Shown one piece after another: positions 36,851 through 44,420 of a stretch of 64,000 nt of DNA; the first letter of the stretch is position 1; each line of letters opens with the position of its first letter. The stretch covers positions 1-64,000 of the forward strand of contig CAOJSG010000006.1 of the NCBI GenBank assembly GCA_948442615.1, given 5' to 3'. The translations under genes were made by a program, and so were the position numbers. Origin of the DNA: an uncultured Alistipes sp. (lineage in GTDB: Bacteria > Bacteroidota > Bacteroidia > Bacteroidales > Rikenellaceae). The notes beneath the pieces are model-generated. The model had not been told where the DNA came from. It worked only from the letters and a program-made list of their open reading frames with translations, and searched no databases.

Positions 36851-36856
36851 CCGGCG

Positions 36857-36888
36857 AAGAGGCGACCCGCGAAAGGGCCGCCTCTTTT
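36857..36888 (+). terminator. Intrinsic terminator after the epimerase gene
   Basis: AAGAGGCG and CCC pair with GGG and CGCCTCTT around GCGAAA, followed by a T-run. It begins six bases after the stop codon. Confidence 0.85.
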
Positions 36889-36932
36889 CGTTGCCGGACG
36901 CGGGCCGCCGACGGGCGGATTGGCAGGCCGGA

Positions 36933-36947
36933 CTGACAGAATGTCAG
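36933..36947. promoter_or_regulatory. Perfect inverted repeat upstream of htpG
   Basis: CTGACAGAATGTCAG: six-base arms CTGACA and TGTCAG with a three-base centre. It lies 11 bases upstream of the sigma-54-like element and 74 bases before the htpG ATG, an expected place for an activator or repressor of a stress promoter. Confidence 0.6.
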
Positions 36948-36958
36948 AAAAAAAGCGC

Positions 36959-36974
36959 TGGCACACCGTTTGTT
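36959..36974 (+). promoter_or_regulatory. Sigma-54-like promoter of htpG
   Basis: TGGCACACCGTTTGTT has a full TGGCAC -24 element and TTG at -12 with the GG and G 12 bases apart; the final C of the canonical GC is T. No TAnnTTTG box is present up to the ATG at 37022. The predicted leader is about 37 bases. Confidence 0.45.
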
Positions 36975-37021
36975 CGTTTCCGCCGAAACGGACGAACCGA
37001 AAAAATACATACAATACCATT

Positions 37022-39082
37022 ATGAAAAACGGAAAAATCGGAGTTACGACGGAAAATATCTTTCCCGTCATCAAGAAATTCCTCTACTCGGACCACGAGA
37101 TCTTCCTGCGCGAGCTGATCTCGAACGCCGTGGATGCTACCCAGAAGCTGAAGACCCTCTCTTCGATCGGCGAGGCCAAGGGTGAATTGGGCGACCTCAC
37201 GATCCGCGTGGCCGTCGACAAGGAGGCCCGGACGCTCACCGTGACCGACCGCGGCGTCGGCATGACGGCCGAGGAGGTGGACCGGTACATCAACCAGATC
37301 GCCTTCTCGGGCGCCGAGGAGTTCATGGAGAAGTACAAGGACCAGGCGATCATCGGCCATTTCGGCCTGGGATTCTATTCGGCCTTCATGGTGTCGGACA
37401 AGGTCGAGATCGTCACCCGTTCGTTCCGCGAGGGGGCGAAGACCGTGCATTGGAGCTGCACGGGCACGCCCGAGTTCGAGATGGAGGAGACGGACGAGGC
37501 GCACGACCGCGGCACGACCATCGTGCTGCATCTGTCGGAGGATGCGCTCGAATATGCCGACGAGGCGAAGATCGAGGGGCTGCTGAAGAAGTACTGCCGG
37601 TTCCTGCCCGTGCCCATCGCCTTCGGGAAGGTGAAGGAGTGGAAGGACGGCAAGTATGTCGATACGGACAAGGACAATGTCGTCAACGACGTCGATCCGC
37701 TCTGGACGCGCAAGCCGGCCGACATCACCGAGGAGCAGTACAGGGAGTTCTACCGCGAGCTCTACCCCGTGAGCGACGATCCGCTCTTCTATATCCATCT
37801 GAACATCGACTATCCGTTCCATCTGACCGGTATTCTCTACTTCCCGAAGATCCACAACAATTTCGAGATCCAGAAGAACCGCATCCAGCTTTATTCGAAC
37901 CAGGTCTACGTGACCGACCAGGTCGAGGGCATCGTGCCGGAGTACCTGACGCTGCTCCACGGCGTCATCGACTCGCCGGACATTCCGCTCAACGTGTCGC
38001 GCAGCTATTTGCAGAGCGATACGAACGTCAAGAAGATTTCGAGCTACATCACCCGCAAGGTGGCCGACCGGCTCAACGAACTCTTCACGACGATGCGCCC
38101 CGACTACGAGCAGAAGTGGGACGATCTGAAGATCTTCATCGAATACGGCATCCTCACCGACGAAAAGTTCGCCGAAAAGGCCGGGAACTTCATGCTGTGG
38201 AAAAACGTCGACGGCAAGTATTTCACGGCCAAGGAGTACGAGGAGCTGGTCAAGGGCAATCAGACCGACAAGAACAAATCGGTGGTCTATCTCTACGTGG
38301 ACGATCCGGTGGAGAAGGAGTCGTTCGTCGCGGCGGCCCGAGCCAAGGGCTACGACGTGCTGGTGATGGACGGACAGCTGGACAACCACTACATCGGCTG
38401 GTTCGAATCGAAACACAAGGATTGCCGTTTCGCCCGCATCGACAGCGACGTGGTGGACAAGCTCATCCCGAAGGAGGATGCGCTGAAGATGTCGCTCACC
38501 GAAGCGCAGCAGGAGCTGCTGCGTCCGGTGTTCGAGAGCCAGATGCCCAAAGAGGAGAAGGTCAACTACCACATCTCGTTCGAGGCGATGGCTCCCGATG
38601 CGGCGCCCGTGGTCATCACGCAGAACGAATTCATGCGCCGCATGAAGGAGATGGCGCAGACGAGCGGCGGCGGCATGAGCCAGTTCTACGGCCAGATGCC
38701 CGATAACTTCACCATCGCCGTGAACGGCAACCACCCCATCGTCATCGACATCCTGGCCGACGTGGAGAAGAGCTACGGCGACAAGTTGAAGTCGATCACC
38801 AAGAAGATCGATGCGGCCGTGGCCGAGGAGAAGCGATTCGACGAGGTGGTGAAGAATAAGAAGGAGGAGGAGCTGACCGCCGAGGAGAAATCGATGCGCG
38901 AGGAGCTGTCGAAGAAGGTGGTGACCCTGCGCGACGAGCGCAATCAGCGGCTGACCGCAATCGGTGCGGAGAACAAGCTGGTCAAGCAGATCATCGACCT
39001 GGCGCTGCTCTCGAACGGCCTGCTCAAGGGCAAGAACCTGACCGAGTTCATCCAGCGGTCGATCTCGCTGATCGGGAAGTAA
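37022..39082 (+). CDS. htpG: Hsp90-family molecular chaperone HtpG
   Basis: A 686-residue cytosolic Hsp90. The N-terminal GHKL ATPase domain (1-220) has LRELISNAVDATQKLK, VTDRGVGMT and IGHFGLGFYSAFMVSDKV. The middle domain includes GILYFPKIHNNFEIQKNRIQLY and LNVSRSYLQSD with the catalytic Arg-like residue. A charged C-terminal dimerisation domain (KKEEELTAEEKSM) follows. The ATG at 37022 gives the conserved start KNGKIGVTTENIFPVIKKFLYSDHEIFLRELI. It is a single-gene unit with its own terminator and an unusual, apparently stress-type promoter. Confidence 0.97.
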   Translation: MKNGKIGVTTENIFPVIKKFLYSDHEIFLRELISNAVDATQKLKTLSSIGEAKGELGDLTIRVAVDKEARTLTVTDRGVGMTAEEVDRYINQIAFSGAEEFMEKYKDQAIIGHFGLGFYSAFMVSDKVEIVTRSFREGAKTVHWSCTGTPEFEMEETDEAHDRGTTIVLHLSEDALEYADEAKIEGLLKKYCRFLPVPIAFGKVKEWKDGKYVDTDKDNVVNDVDPLWTRKPADITEEQYREFYRELYPVSDDPLFYIHLNIDYPFHLTGILYFPKIHNNFEIQKNRIQLYSNQVYVTDQVEGIVPEYLTLLHGVIDSPDIPLNVSRSYLQSDTNVKKISSYITRKVADRLNELFTTMRPDYEQKWDDLKIFIEYGILTDEKFAEKAGNFMLWKNVDGKYFTAKEYEELVKGNQTDKNKSVVYLYVDDPVEKESFVAAARAKGYDVLVMDGQLDNHYIGWFESKHKDCRFARIDSDVVDKLIPKEDALKMSLTEAQQELLRPVFESQMPKEEKVNYHISFEAMAPDAAPVVITQNEFMRRMKEMAQTSGGGMSQFYGQMPDNFTIAVNGNHPIVIDILADVEKSYGDKLKSITKKIDAAVAEEKRFDEVVKNKKEEELTAEEKSMREELSKKVVTLRDERNQRLTAIGAENKLVKQIIDLALLSNGLLKGKNLTEFIQRSISLIGK

Positions 39083-39115
39083 ATCCCCTAAAGGCGGACG
39101 TCGCCTGCGAATGCG

Positions 39116-39152
39116 AACGAGCGGGACAACCGAAAGTTGTCCCGCTCGTTTT
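39116..39152 (+). terminator. Intrinsic terminator after htpG
   Basis: A perfect 15-bp stem starting AACGAGCGGGACAAC, loop CGAAA, then the complementary arm ending in a TTTT run. No T-run on the opposite strand. Confidence 0.9.
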
Positions 39153-39193
39153 GCGATGTGCGGCCGTGCAGGGAAACGGCGGACGGCCGCGCG

Positions 39194-39221
39194 CTGTGTG
39201 CTGTGTGCTGTGTGCTGTGTG
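39194..39221. repeat. Four tandem copies of CTGTGTG
   Basis: Four exact head-to-tail copies of the heptamer CTGTGTG in the gap between htpG and a minus-strand membrane protein gene. It ends 12 bases past the latter gene's stop codon. Such heptamers can vary in number by slipped-strand mispairing. Confidence 0.85.
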
Positions 39222-39232
39222 CAGCGCCGAGG

Positions 39233-39901
39233 TTACGCTCCGGCGGCCGAACGCTCCCGGATGACGCCTATCGCCAGGGTGATCCAGGCGATTGCCTGGA
39301 GTCCCAATTGGATCAGTGTCCGTCCGAGCCAAAGGTACCGGTGGCAGGTGCTCGTATCCATTTCCAGCGAATCGGCAATCCCGGAAGCTATCCAGCCGAT
39401 GACAAAACTGGCTCCCCACGTGAAGAGGATTTCGCACAAAAACAGCAGGCCGCTCACCCGCACGAGCGGGCTTCCGCCTTTTTTGTTGACGATCAGCAGA
39501 ATCGAACCGGCCAGACTCACTAAGCTTACACAGGCATTGAATACCATTACCATGATTAAATAGGTCTGCAGTTCGACTTTCGGCCGTGCGAGTTCAGTCA
39601 ATACATGAACTCCGAACGACAGCAATACGCTCGTCGCAATCAACAGCACGCCGGTTCGGCGCCAGTCTTTCATCCCGTCGAGGCCGATCAGCAGGGCACC
39701 GATAAAAATCGGCAGGTTGATGGCTGTCATCATGGATAATTGTGCGCCGAACTCAATTGCGCCCGATGTGAAGAAGGTCGTGACGATGTTGCAGACAAAA
39801 GAAATCGCGAGGCCCACCAGGGGCAGGAAGAAAAATACGGCGGGCACGCCGCTCGACGGTCTGCCGGGAGCGGCGGGAGAAACGGAAGTTTGCGGGTTCA
39901 T
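39233..39901 (-). CDS. Hypothetical multi-pass membrane protein
   Basis: A 222-residue protein with no family that I recognise. After a short Pro/Ser-rich N-terminus (MNPQTSVSPAAPGRPSSG) it has about six hydrophobic segments: residues near 20-40 (VFFFLPLVGLAISFVCNIV), 55-75, 85-105, 120-145, 150-175 and 195-215. Charged loops include KDWRRTG and NKKGGSP. The ATG at 39901 was chosen because longer in-frame extensions run through the thioesterase gene. It is the last gene of the minus-strand run starting at 46490, 41 bases after the thioesterase. No catalytic motif is visible. Confidence 0.7.
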   Translation of the reverse strand: MNPQTSVSPAAPGRPSSGVPAVFFFLPLVGLAISFVCNIVTTFFTSGAIEFGAQLSMMTAINLPIFIGALLIGLDGMKDWRRTGVLLIATSVLLSFGVHVLTELARPKVELQTYLIMVMVFNACVSLVSLAGSILLIVNKKGGSPLVRVSGLLFLCEILFTWGASFVIGWIASGIADSLEMDTSTCHRYLWLGRTLIQLGLQAIAWITLAIGVIRERSAAGA

Positions 39902-39942
39902 GGCTCGAATGTTTGGGTTTGACACAAGGGTGCGGACGTCCT

Positions 39943-40353
39943 CTACTCCGTCCAGCGGCTGCGGAGCAGGTCGAGATACCACTCCGGGCAGCGGCACGGA
40001 CGGCGCGTGTCGCTGTGGATGAATCCCAGCTGCGTCATGCCCGTATTGATCAGTTTGCCGCGTTCGTTGTAGATCTCGTAGAAGAAGTTGATCCGTGTGG
40101 TCGGCAGTTCGCGCAGGATGATCCGCACGGTGAGCAGTTCGTCGTAGTAGGCCGGTTTGCGGTATTTGGACTGCACCTCCAGAATGGGCATCATGATGCC
40201 GCGCCGCTCGACCTCGGCGAACGACATGCCCAGGGCCCGGAGAAACTCCGAACGGGCGGCTTCGTAGTAGCAGATGTAGTTGGAATGGTGGCAGATGGCC
40301 ATCTGGTCGGTGTGTTTGTACCACACCCGGATCGAACAGTCGTGGGTCAGCAT
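39943..40353 (-). CDS. Acyl-CoA thioesterase, hot-dog fold (YbgC/FcbC type)
   Basis: A 136-residue single hot-dog domain protein of the 4-hydroxybenzoyl-CoA thioesterase group. The catalytic Asp is in VWYKHTDQMAICHHSNYICYYEAARSEFL, the signature helix of the family. The strand segments YRKPAYYDELLTVRIIL and FYEIYNERGKLINTGMTQLGFI follow in order. It hydrolyses small acyl-CoA thioesters; the physiological substrate is unknown. Its start overlaps the end of the FAD synthetase gene by seven bases. Confidence 0.88.
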   Translation of the reverse strand: MLTHDCSIRVWYKHTDQMAICHHSNYICYYEAARSEFLRALGMSFAEVERRGIMMPILEVQSKYRKPAYYDELLTVRIILRELPTTRINFFYEIYNERGKLINTGMTQLGFIHSDTRRPCRCPEWYLDLLRSRWTE

Positions 40354-41090
40354 GGTTGAAATGTTAGGAGCACTTCGCCGTCGGGCAAGTGCGGGTGAAT
40401 GCGAATGGCGCCGTCCGAAGCGATCTCCGCGACGCAGGGTGCGCCGCCGATTCGTACGGCGTATGATCCGGCCGGAGGGAGCAGTTTTAGCGGATCGGGG
40501 CGGATGACCCCGCCGCGGACCGTGCCCGCGACCGGATAGGGATGTCCGAGCAGCCGTTCGGCCTGCGCCATCTCGCCCTGTGCGATCAGACGGCGCACCA
40601 CCGTGGAGCTTACCTTTGCGGCGTCCACGCCGCACTCGGGCACCTCGACGATGCGAAGCGGGAACTGCTGCCGGTTGAGAAAGTCGTGATTTCCTTCGTT
40701 TCCGCGGCCGAACCGGTGGTCGTAGCCGACGATCAGCGCCGCGGCCCCGAGCTTTCCGATCAGGCAATGCTGCACGAACTCGTAGGGCGACAAGCGGCTG
40801 AAGGCCTCGTCGAACGTGACGACGAGCAGGTGGTCGATTCCGCTCCGTTCCAGCAGGTAGCGTTTCTCCGCGAGCGTGTTGAGCAGGCGCAGCCCTTCGC
40901 TCCGCCCCAGCGTAATGCGGGGATGGGGCTCGAACGTCAGTACGACGCTTTCGCCCGCCAGGGCGGCCGCTTCGCGCCGGAGCGTGTCGAGCAGCGCGCG
41001 GTGGCCGCGGTGGATGCCGTCGAACGATCCGACCGTGACGACCGGACGCTCGAAGCGCGGCAGGGATTCGAAACCTCGGAAAGTATCCAT
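40347..41090 (-). CDS. ribF: FAD synthetase (RibF-like, without a recognisable riboflavin kinase domain)
   Basis: A 247-residue protein with the FMN adenylyltransferase domain of RibF at residues 1-175: VVTVGSFDGIHRGHRALL, VVLTFEPHPRITLG, LIVGYDHRFGRGNEG and VSSTVVRRLIAQGEMAQAERLLGHPY. Full-length RibF has about 310 residues with a C-terminal riboflavin kinase. Here only about 65 residues follow, and they lack the GxxxGFPTAN signature and the later Glu-containing motif. Therefore FAD synthesis from FMN is supported, but FMN formation by this protein is not. It is cotranscribed with rex four bases upstream and the thioesterase. Confidence 0.88.
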   Translation of the reverse strand: MDTFRGFESLPRFERPVVTVGSFDGIHRGHRALLDTLRREAAALAGESVVLTFEPHPRITLGRSEGLRLLNTLAEKRYLLERSGIDHLLVVTFDEAFSRLSPYEFVQHCLIGKLGAAALIVGYDHRFGRGNEGNHDFLNRQQFPLRIVEVPECGVDAAKVSSTVVRRLIAQGEMAQAERLLGHPYPVAGTVRGGVIRPDPLKLLPPAGSYAVRIGGAPCVAEIASDGAIRIHPHLPDGEVLLTFQPC

Positions 41091-41094
41091 CCTA

Positions 41095-41754
41095 TCAGGC
41101 GTTTCCAGGATTGCTCCCCTCTTCGTTCTCCTTGACGAAATAGGCCACCTTCTCGAGCAGCGTGGTGATGTCGTAGTTCTCCACGACGATGCCCTGCGGG
41201 AAGTTGAGCGGCGTGGAGGTGAAGTTCAGCACCCCCTTGATGCCGGCGTTGATGATCGGCACGACGAGCGACGGAGCCACCTTCGTGGGCGACGAGACGA
41301 TGACGATGCCGATCTCCTGCTCTTCGACGATCCGCTCGAACTGTTCCATGTGGTAGCACGGGATTCCGTCGATGGTCGTGCCCACCTTCAGCGGATCGAC
41401 GTCGAAGGCGGCCGTGATCTTCAGCTTGAGCCCTTTGCCGTTGAAATATTTCGTGATGGCCTGTCCCAGATGGCCCATGCCCAGCACGGCGATGTTCATC
41501 GGCGAGGGGCTGTCGAGGATGCGGCTGATGTAGTCGATCAGCACCTGCACGTCGTAGCCCTTTTTCGTGTCGCTCGAGAAGCCGATCAGCATCAGGTCGC
41601 GGCGCACCTGCACGGCCGTGATTCCGTGGATGCCGGCCAGTACGTGCGAAAAGATGTGGGTAATGCCCTGCTTGTGGCTGGCCAGCAGCGTACGGCGGTA
41701 TTCGCTGAGCCGCTCGATCGTCTTTTCGGGTATTCCGTTGGTGATGTTCCCCAT
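41095..41754 (-). CDS. rex: Redox-sensing transcriptional repressor Rex
   Basis: A 219-residue Rex protein, which represses fermentation and NADH-linked genes until the NADH/NAD ratio rises. The N-terminal winged helix (1-80) contains PEKTIERLSEYRRTL and ITAVQVRRDLMLIGF. The Rossmann domain starts NIAVLGMGHLGQAITKYF near residue 87 and shows AAFDVDPLKVG and VVSSPTKVA. A domain-swap helix closes the protein (ITTLLEKVAYFVKEN). Its possible local targets include the ldhA operon and the alcohol dehydrogenase, although I did not find a clear Rex operator near them. Confidence 0.95.
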   Translation of the reverse strand: MGNITNGIPEKTIERLSEYRRTLLASHKQGITHIFSHVLAGIHGITAVQVRRDLMLIGFSSDTKKGYDVQVLIDYISRILDSPSPMNIAVLGMGHLGQAITKYFNGKGLKLKITAAFDVDPLKVGTTIDGIPCYHMEQFERIVEEQEIGIVIVSSPTKVAPSLVVPIINAGIKGVLNFTSTPLNFPQGIVVENYDITTLLEKVAYFVKENEEGSNPGNA

Positions 41755-41811
41755 AGCCTGTGGTTCGTCTTTTTCTTCGTCCGCATCAGCCTGCGGATGC
41801 GGACCGGCCGC

Positions 41812-43638
41812 CTATTCGAGCGTGACCGTAAAGTCGCTGTTGTAGTTTACCCGGGTCCAGTTGCGGTTGACGTGGAGGCGCCGGGGCGTCTGCTCCAGTT
41901 CGAAGAGGTAGGCGGTCTGCAGCGGCTGATAACGGCGTCCCTCCATATCGTATTCGATGTCCGCGAACATTCCCGGTCCGAAGATCGCCGCCGTGTCGTA
42001 TCCCCGATAGGAGTAGAGGGTCGGCAGGGTTCCGAAGGCCCGGATATAGGCGCTGTCGAAACGGCGGACCGCCTCGCTGTCGCGCTTGGCGTGATAGGTC
42101 GAGGTGAAGACGACGCGGTTTTTGAAGAACATCGTCCGGTCGATGTTGTTGTAGCGGTTCCAGCGGGTGTTGCCCAGCACCGTGAAGCGGGAGACCGGAA
42201 GCCCACGGCCCGTCAGCCCGGCATGGGCCGAGGCCAGCGAGACCAGAATCCGGTCCACGTCGATCTCGTTGTCCGCCATGACGACGAAGAGTTTCTCCTC
42301 CTCCCCTTTCAGCAGCGGCGTCAGATCGCCCGGACCGCCCTCGGCGCTGCGGACCGACGGATGCTGGAACTTGTAGGTGTGGCGCGCATAGGGCGTGTCG
42401 CCCAGCAGGTCGAGCACCTCCCGTTCGAATTCGCGGTCTGTGTTTTCCGTATAGATGAGCGTCACCCGACGGTCGGAGCCGACGAGTTCCGCCTCCTTTT
42501 CGTATTTGCGTCCGGCATCGGGCGAAAGCTGGAATACGGCATCGCTGTTGGTCTGCGTCAGCCGCGCCAGCGGAGAGACGACCGGGATTTCGTGCTCCTC
42601 GGCATATGCCAGCACGGGCGGCAGCAGTTCCTCGTAGACGGGGCCTACGATGAGATTCGAGCGTCGGAACTCGGGCGTCGCCACGATCTCCTCCACCGTC
42701 TGCAGGTCGTGCCGCGTATTGAAGAGCGTCACGTCGACCGAGTGGCCGTAGCGGTTCCTGACGCTGTCGATTCCCAGCAGAAATCCCTGGTAGAACTCCA
42801 GATAGTTGGCATTGGCCCCCTCTTTCGCCTCCACGGGCAGCAGCAGGGCCACACGCAGCGTCTCGTTCGGCGGAAGCGCTCGGAAGACGATCTCGCGGAC
42901 CGTGTCGCGCGGCTCGGCGGGAACCTGCCGCAGCGTGTCGCAGGCGTCGTCCGCTTCGGACTCCGCGGTGCCTACGCTCGGCACCTTGAGCAGGGCGCCG
43001 GCTTTCAGATCGGCGGCCTGCAGTCCGTCGTTCAACGCCGAGAGTTCGGCTTCGCTGATTTCGTAGCGGTGCGACAGCGCATAGAACGTGTCGCCCGGCT
43101 GCACGATATAATAGGCGGTGCCCTGCTCCGCCACGCTGTTGAGCGTGTTGCGGTACTCCTCCCAGGCGGCGCGCGCCTCGTGTTCGGGCTCCTTGCCGAT
43201 CTGTTTCTTGCGCACGAGGATCCGCTGGCCCGGCTTCAGCTGCGCCGGATCGAGGTTCGGATTGTCCTCCATCAGCGTCGGTATCGCGATGGCATAGCGC
43301 CGCGAGATGCCGTAAAGCGTTTCGCCCCGGACCACGTAGTGCATGTCGAAGGTCTTCTTCAGCTTCCGCTCCGGAAGCACCGAGGCGCTCTCCGCGACGA
43401 ACGGAATCTTGACTCTGGCATCGGCTTTCAGTCCGTCGGCCAGGCCGGGATTGTGCGCCCGGATCGCCTGCTCGCCCACTCCGTACGTTTTGGAGAGTCC
43501 GTAGAGCGTCTCGCCGGGCAGGACGGTGTGGATGTAGTATTTCGCGCCGTCGATGTAGACGATCGTCGAGGATTTCCGCACGGCGAACGCACTCGCCGCC
43601 CAGCACAACAGCACGGCTATGGCACAGATTCGTTTCAT
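41812..43638 (-). CDS. Three-LysM and periplasmic receptor-like domain protein
   Basis: A 608-residue exported protein. After a signal peptide (MKRICAIAVLLCWAASAFA) come three LysM peptidoglycan-binding modules: YYIHTVLPGETLYGLSKTYG, MHYVVRGETLYGISRRYA and YYIVQPGDTFYALSHRYE. From about residue 265 a type 1 periplasmic-binding/receptor-like domain follows (LRVALLLPVEAKEG, NLIVGPVYEELLPPVLAYAEEHEIPVVSPLA). Such proteins are common in Bacteroidota and thought to bind the wall. A GTG nine bases earlier is another possible start and would overlap the exonuclease stop. The ligand of the receptor domain is unknown. Confidence 0.88.
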   Translation of the reverse strand: MKRICAIAVLLCWAASAFAVRKSSTIVYIDGAKYYIHTVLPGETLYGLSKTYGVGEQAIRAHNPGLADGLKADARVKIPFVAESASVLPERKLKKTFDMHYVVRGETLYGISRRYAIAIPTLMEDNPNLDPAQLKPGQRILVRKKQIGKEPEHEARAAWEEYRNTLNSVAEQGTAYYIVQPGDTFYALSHRYEISEAELSALNDGLQAADLKAGALLKVPSVGTAESEADDACDTLRQVPAEPRDTVREIVFRALPPNETLRVALLLPVEAKEGANANYLEFYQGFLLGIDSVRNRYGHSVDVTLFNTRHDLQTVEEIVATPEFRRSNLIVGPVYEELLPPVLAYAEEHEIPVVSPLARLTQTNSDAVFQLSPDAGRKYEKEAELVGSDRRVTLIYTENTDREFEREVLDLLGDTPYARHTYKFQHPSVRSAEGGPGDLTPLLKGEEEKLFVVMADNEIDVDRILVSLASAHAGLTGRGLPVSRFTVLGNTRWNRYNNIDRTMFFKNRVVFTSTYHAKRDSEAVRRFDSAYIRAFGTLPTLYSYRGYDTAAIFGPGMFADIEYDMEGRRYQPLQTAYLFELEQTPRRLHVNRNWTRVNYNSDFTVTLE

Positions 43639-43643
43639 CGCGG

Positions 43644-44411
43644 TCACTTGTTTCTCGTCCTGAACCGGATTTCGGTGATGACCTTTTTGGTGTAGAGCGG
43701 GAAATCGCCGTTCATCATCCAGCTGTAATAGCTCGGCTCCAGCTGGAAGATCTCCTCTACGCGCCGGCCCTTGTATTTGCCGAACGAGAAGACCTCCTCG
43801 CCCTTGTCGTTGTAGACGATGCGGCCGGCGTAGTCCACCGTTTCGCCGCGCGCCGAATAGTCGGCCAGCGCGTCGATGTCGTTCTCCAGGTCGGGATAGC
43901 GGTCCAGCTGCGCCTTAAGCACCTCGTAGGTCGCCCGCGTATCGGCCTCGGCCGAGTGGGCCTCGGTGAGGTCCTTGTCGCAATAGAACTTGTAGGCGGC
44001 GACCAGCGTCCGCTGCTCCTTCTTGTGGAAGATGTTCTGCACGTCGATGAATTTCCGCCGCTTGAAGTCCACCTCCACGCCCGCGCGCATGAACTCCTCG
44101 ACCAGCAGAGGCAGGTCGAAGCGGTTGGAGTTGAACCCGCCGAAGTCGCAGCCCTGGACGAACTGCGCCAGCGACTTGGCCACCTGGGCGAACGAAGGCG
44201 CATCGGCGACGTCGGCATCCGTAATGCCGTGGATGGCCGTGGACTCCTCCGGAATATGCATCCCCGGGTTGATCTTGCGGGTCTTGACGATCTCTTCGCC
44301 GTCGGGCATCACCTTGACCATCGAGATTTCGACGATGCGGTCCTTGGCGGGGTCGACGCCCGTGGTCTCCAGATCGAAAAATATGATCGGTCGTTTGAGG
44401 TTCAGCTTCAT
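43644..44411 (-). CDS. 3'-5' exonuclease, DnaQ/epsilon type
   Basis: A 255-residue DEDDh exonuclease resembling the DNA polymerase III proofreading subunit. ExoI motif IIFFDLETTGVDP lies at residues 9-21, ExoII in FGGFNSNRFDLPLL near 90-103, and ExoIII in AHSAEADTRATYEVL near 150-165 with the catalytic His. The C-terminal 80 residues (FSFGKYKGRRVEEIF, YYSWMMNGDFP) form a small domain found in the Bacteroidota version. It lies directly downstream of dnaN, in keeping with a replication role. Confidence 0.92.
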   Translation of the reverse strand: MKLNLKRPIIFFDLETTGVDPAKDRIVEISMVKVMPDGEEIVKTRKINPGMHIPEESTAIHGITDADVADAPSFAQVAKSLAQFVQGCDFGGFNSNRFDLPLLVEEFMRAGVEVDFKRRKFIDVQNIFHKKEQRTLVAAYKFYCDKDLTEAHSAEADTRATYEVLKAQLDRYPDLENDIDALADYSARGETVDYAGRIVYNDKGEEVFSFGKYKGRRVEEIFQLEPSYYSWMMNGDFPLYTKKVITEIRFRTRNK

Positions 44412-44420
44412 TGCATTCGT

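Noticed and set aside
39194..39221. Possible CRISPR or attachment site
   Set aside because: Repeats are contiguous seven-base units without spacers, and there are no cas or integrase genes nearby.
40876..43695. Plus-strand frame of over 900 codons opposite ribF, rex and the LysM gene
   Set aside because: Crosses three real genes and their spacers; composition typical of antisense frames.
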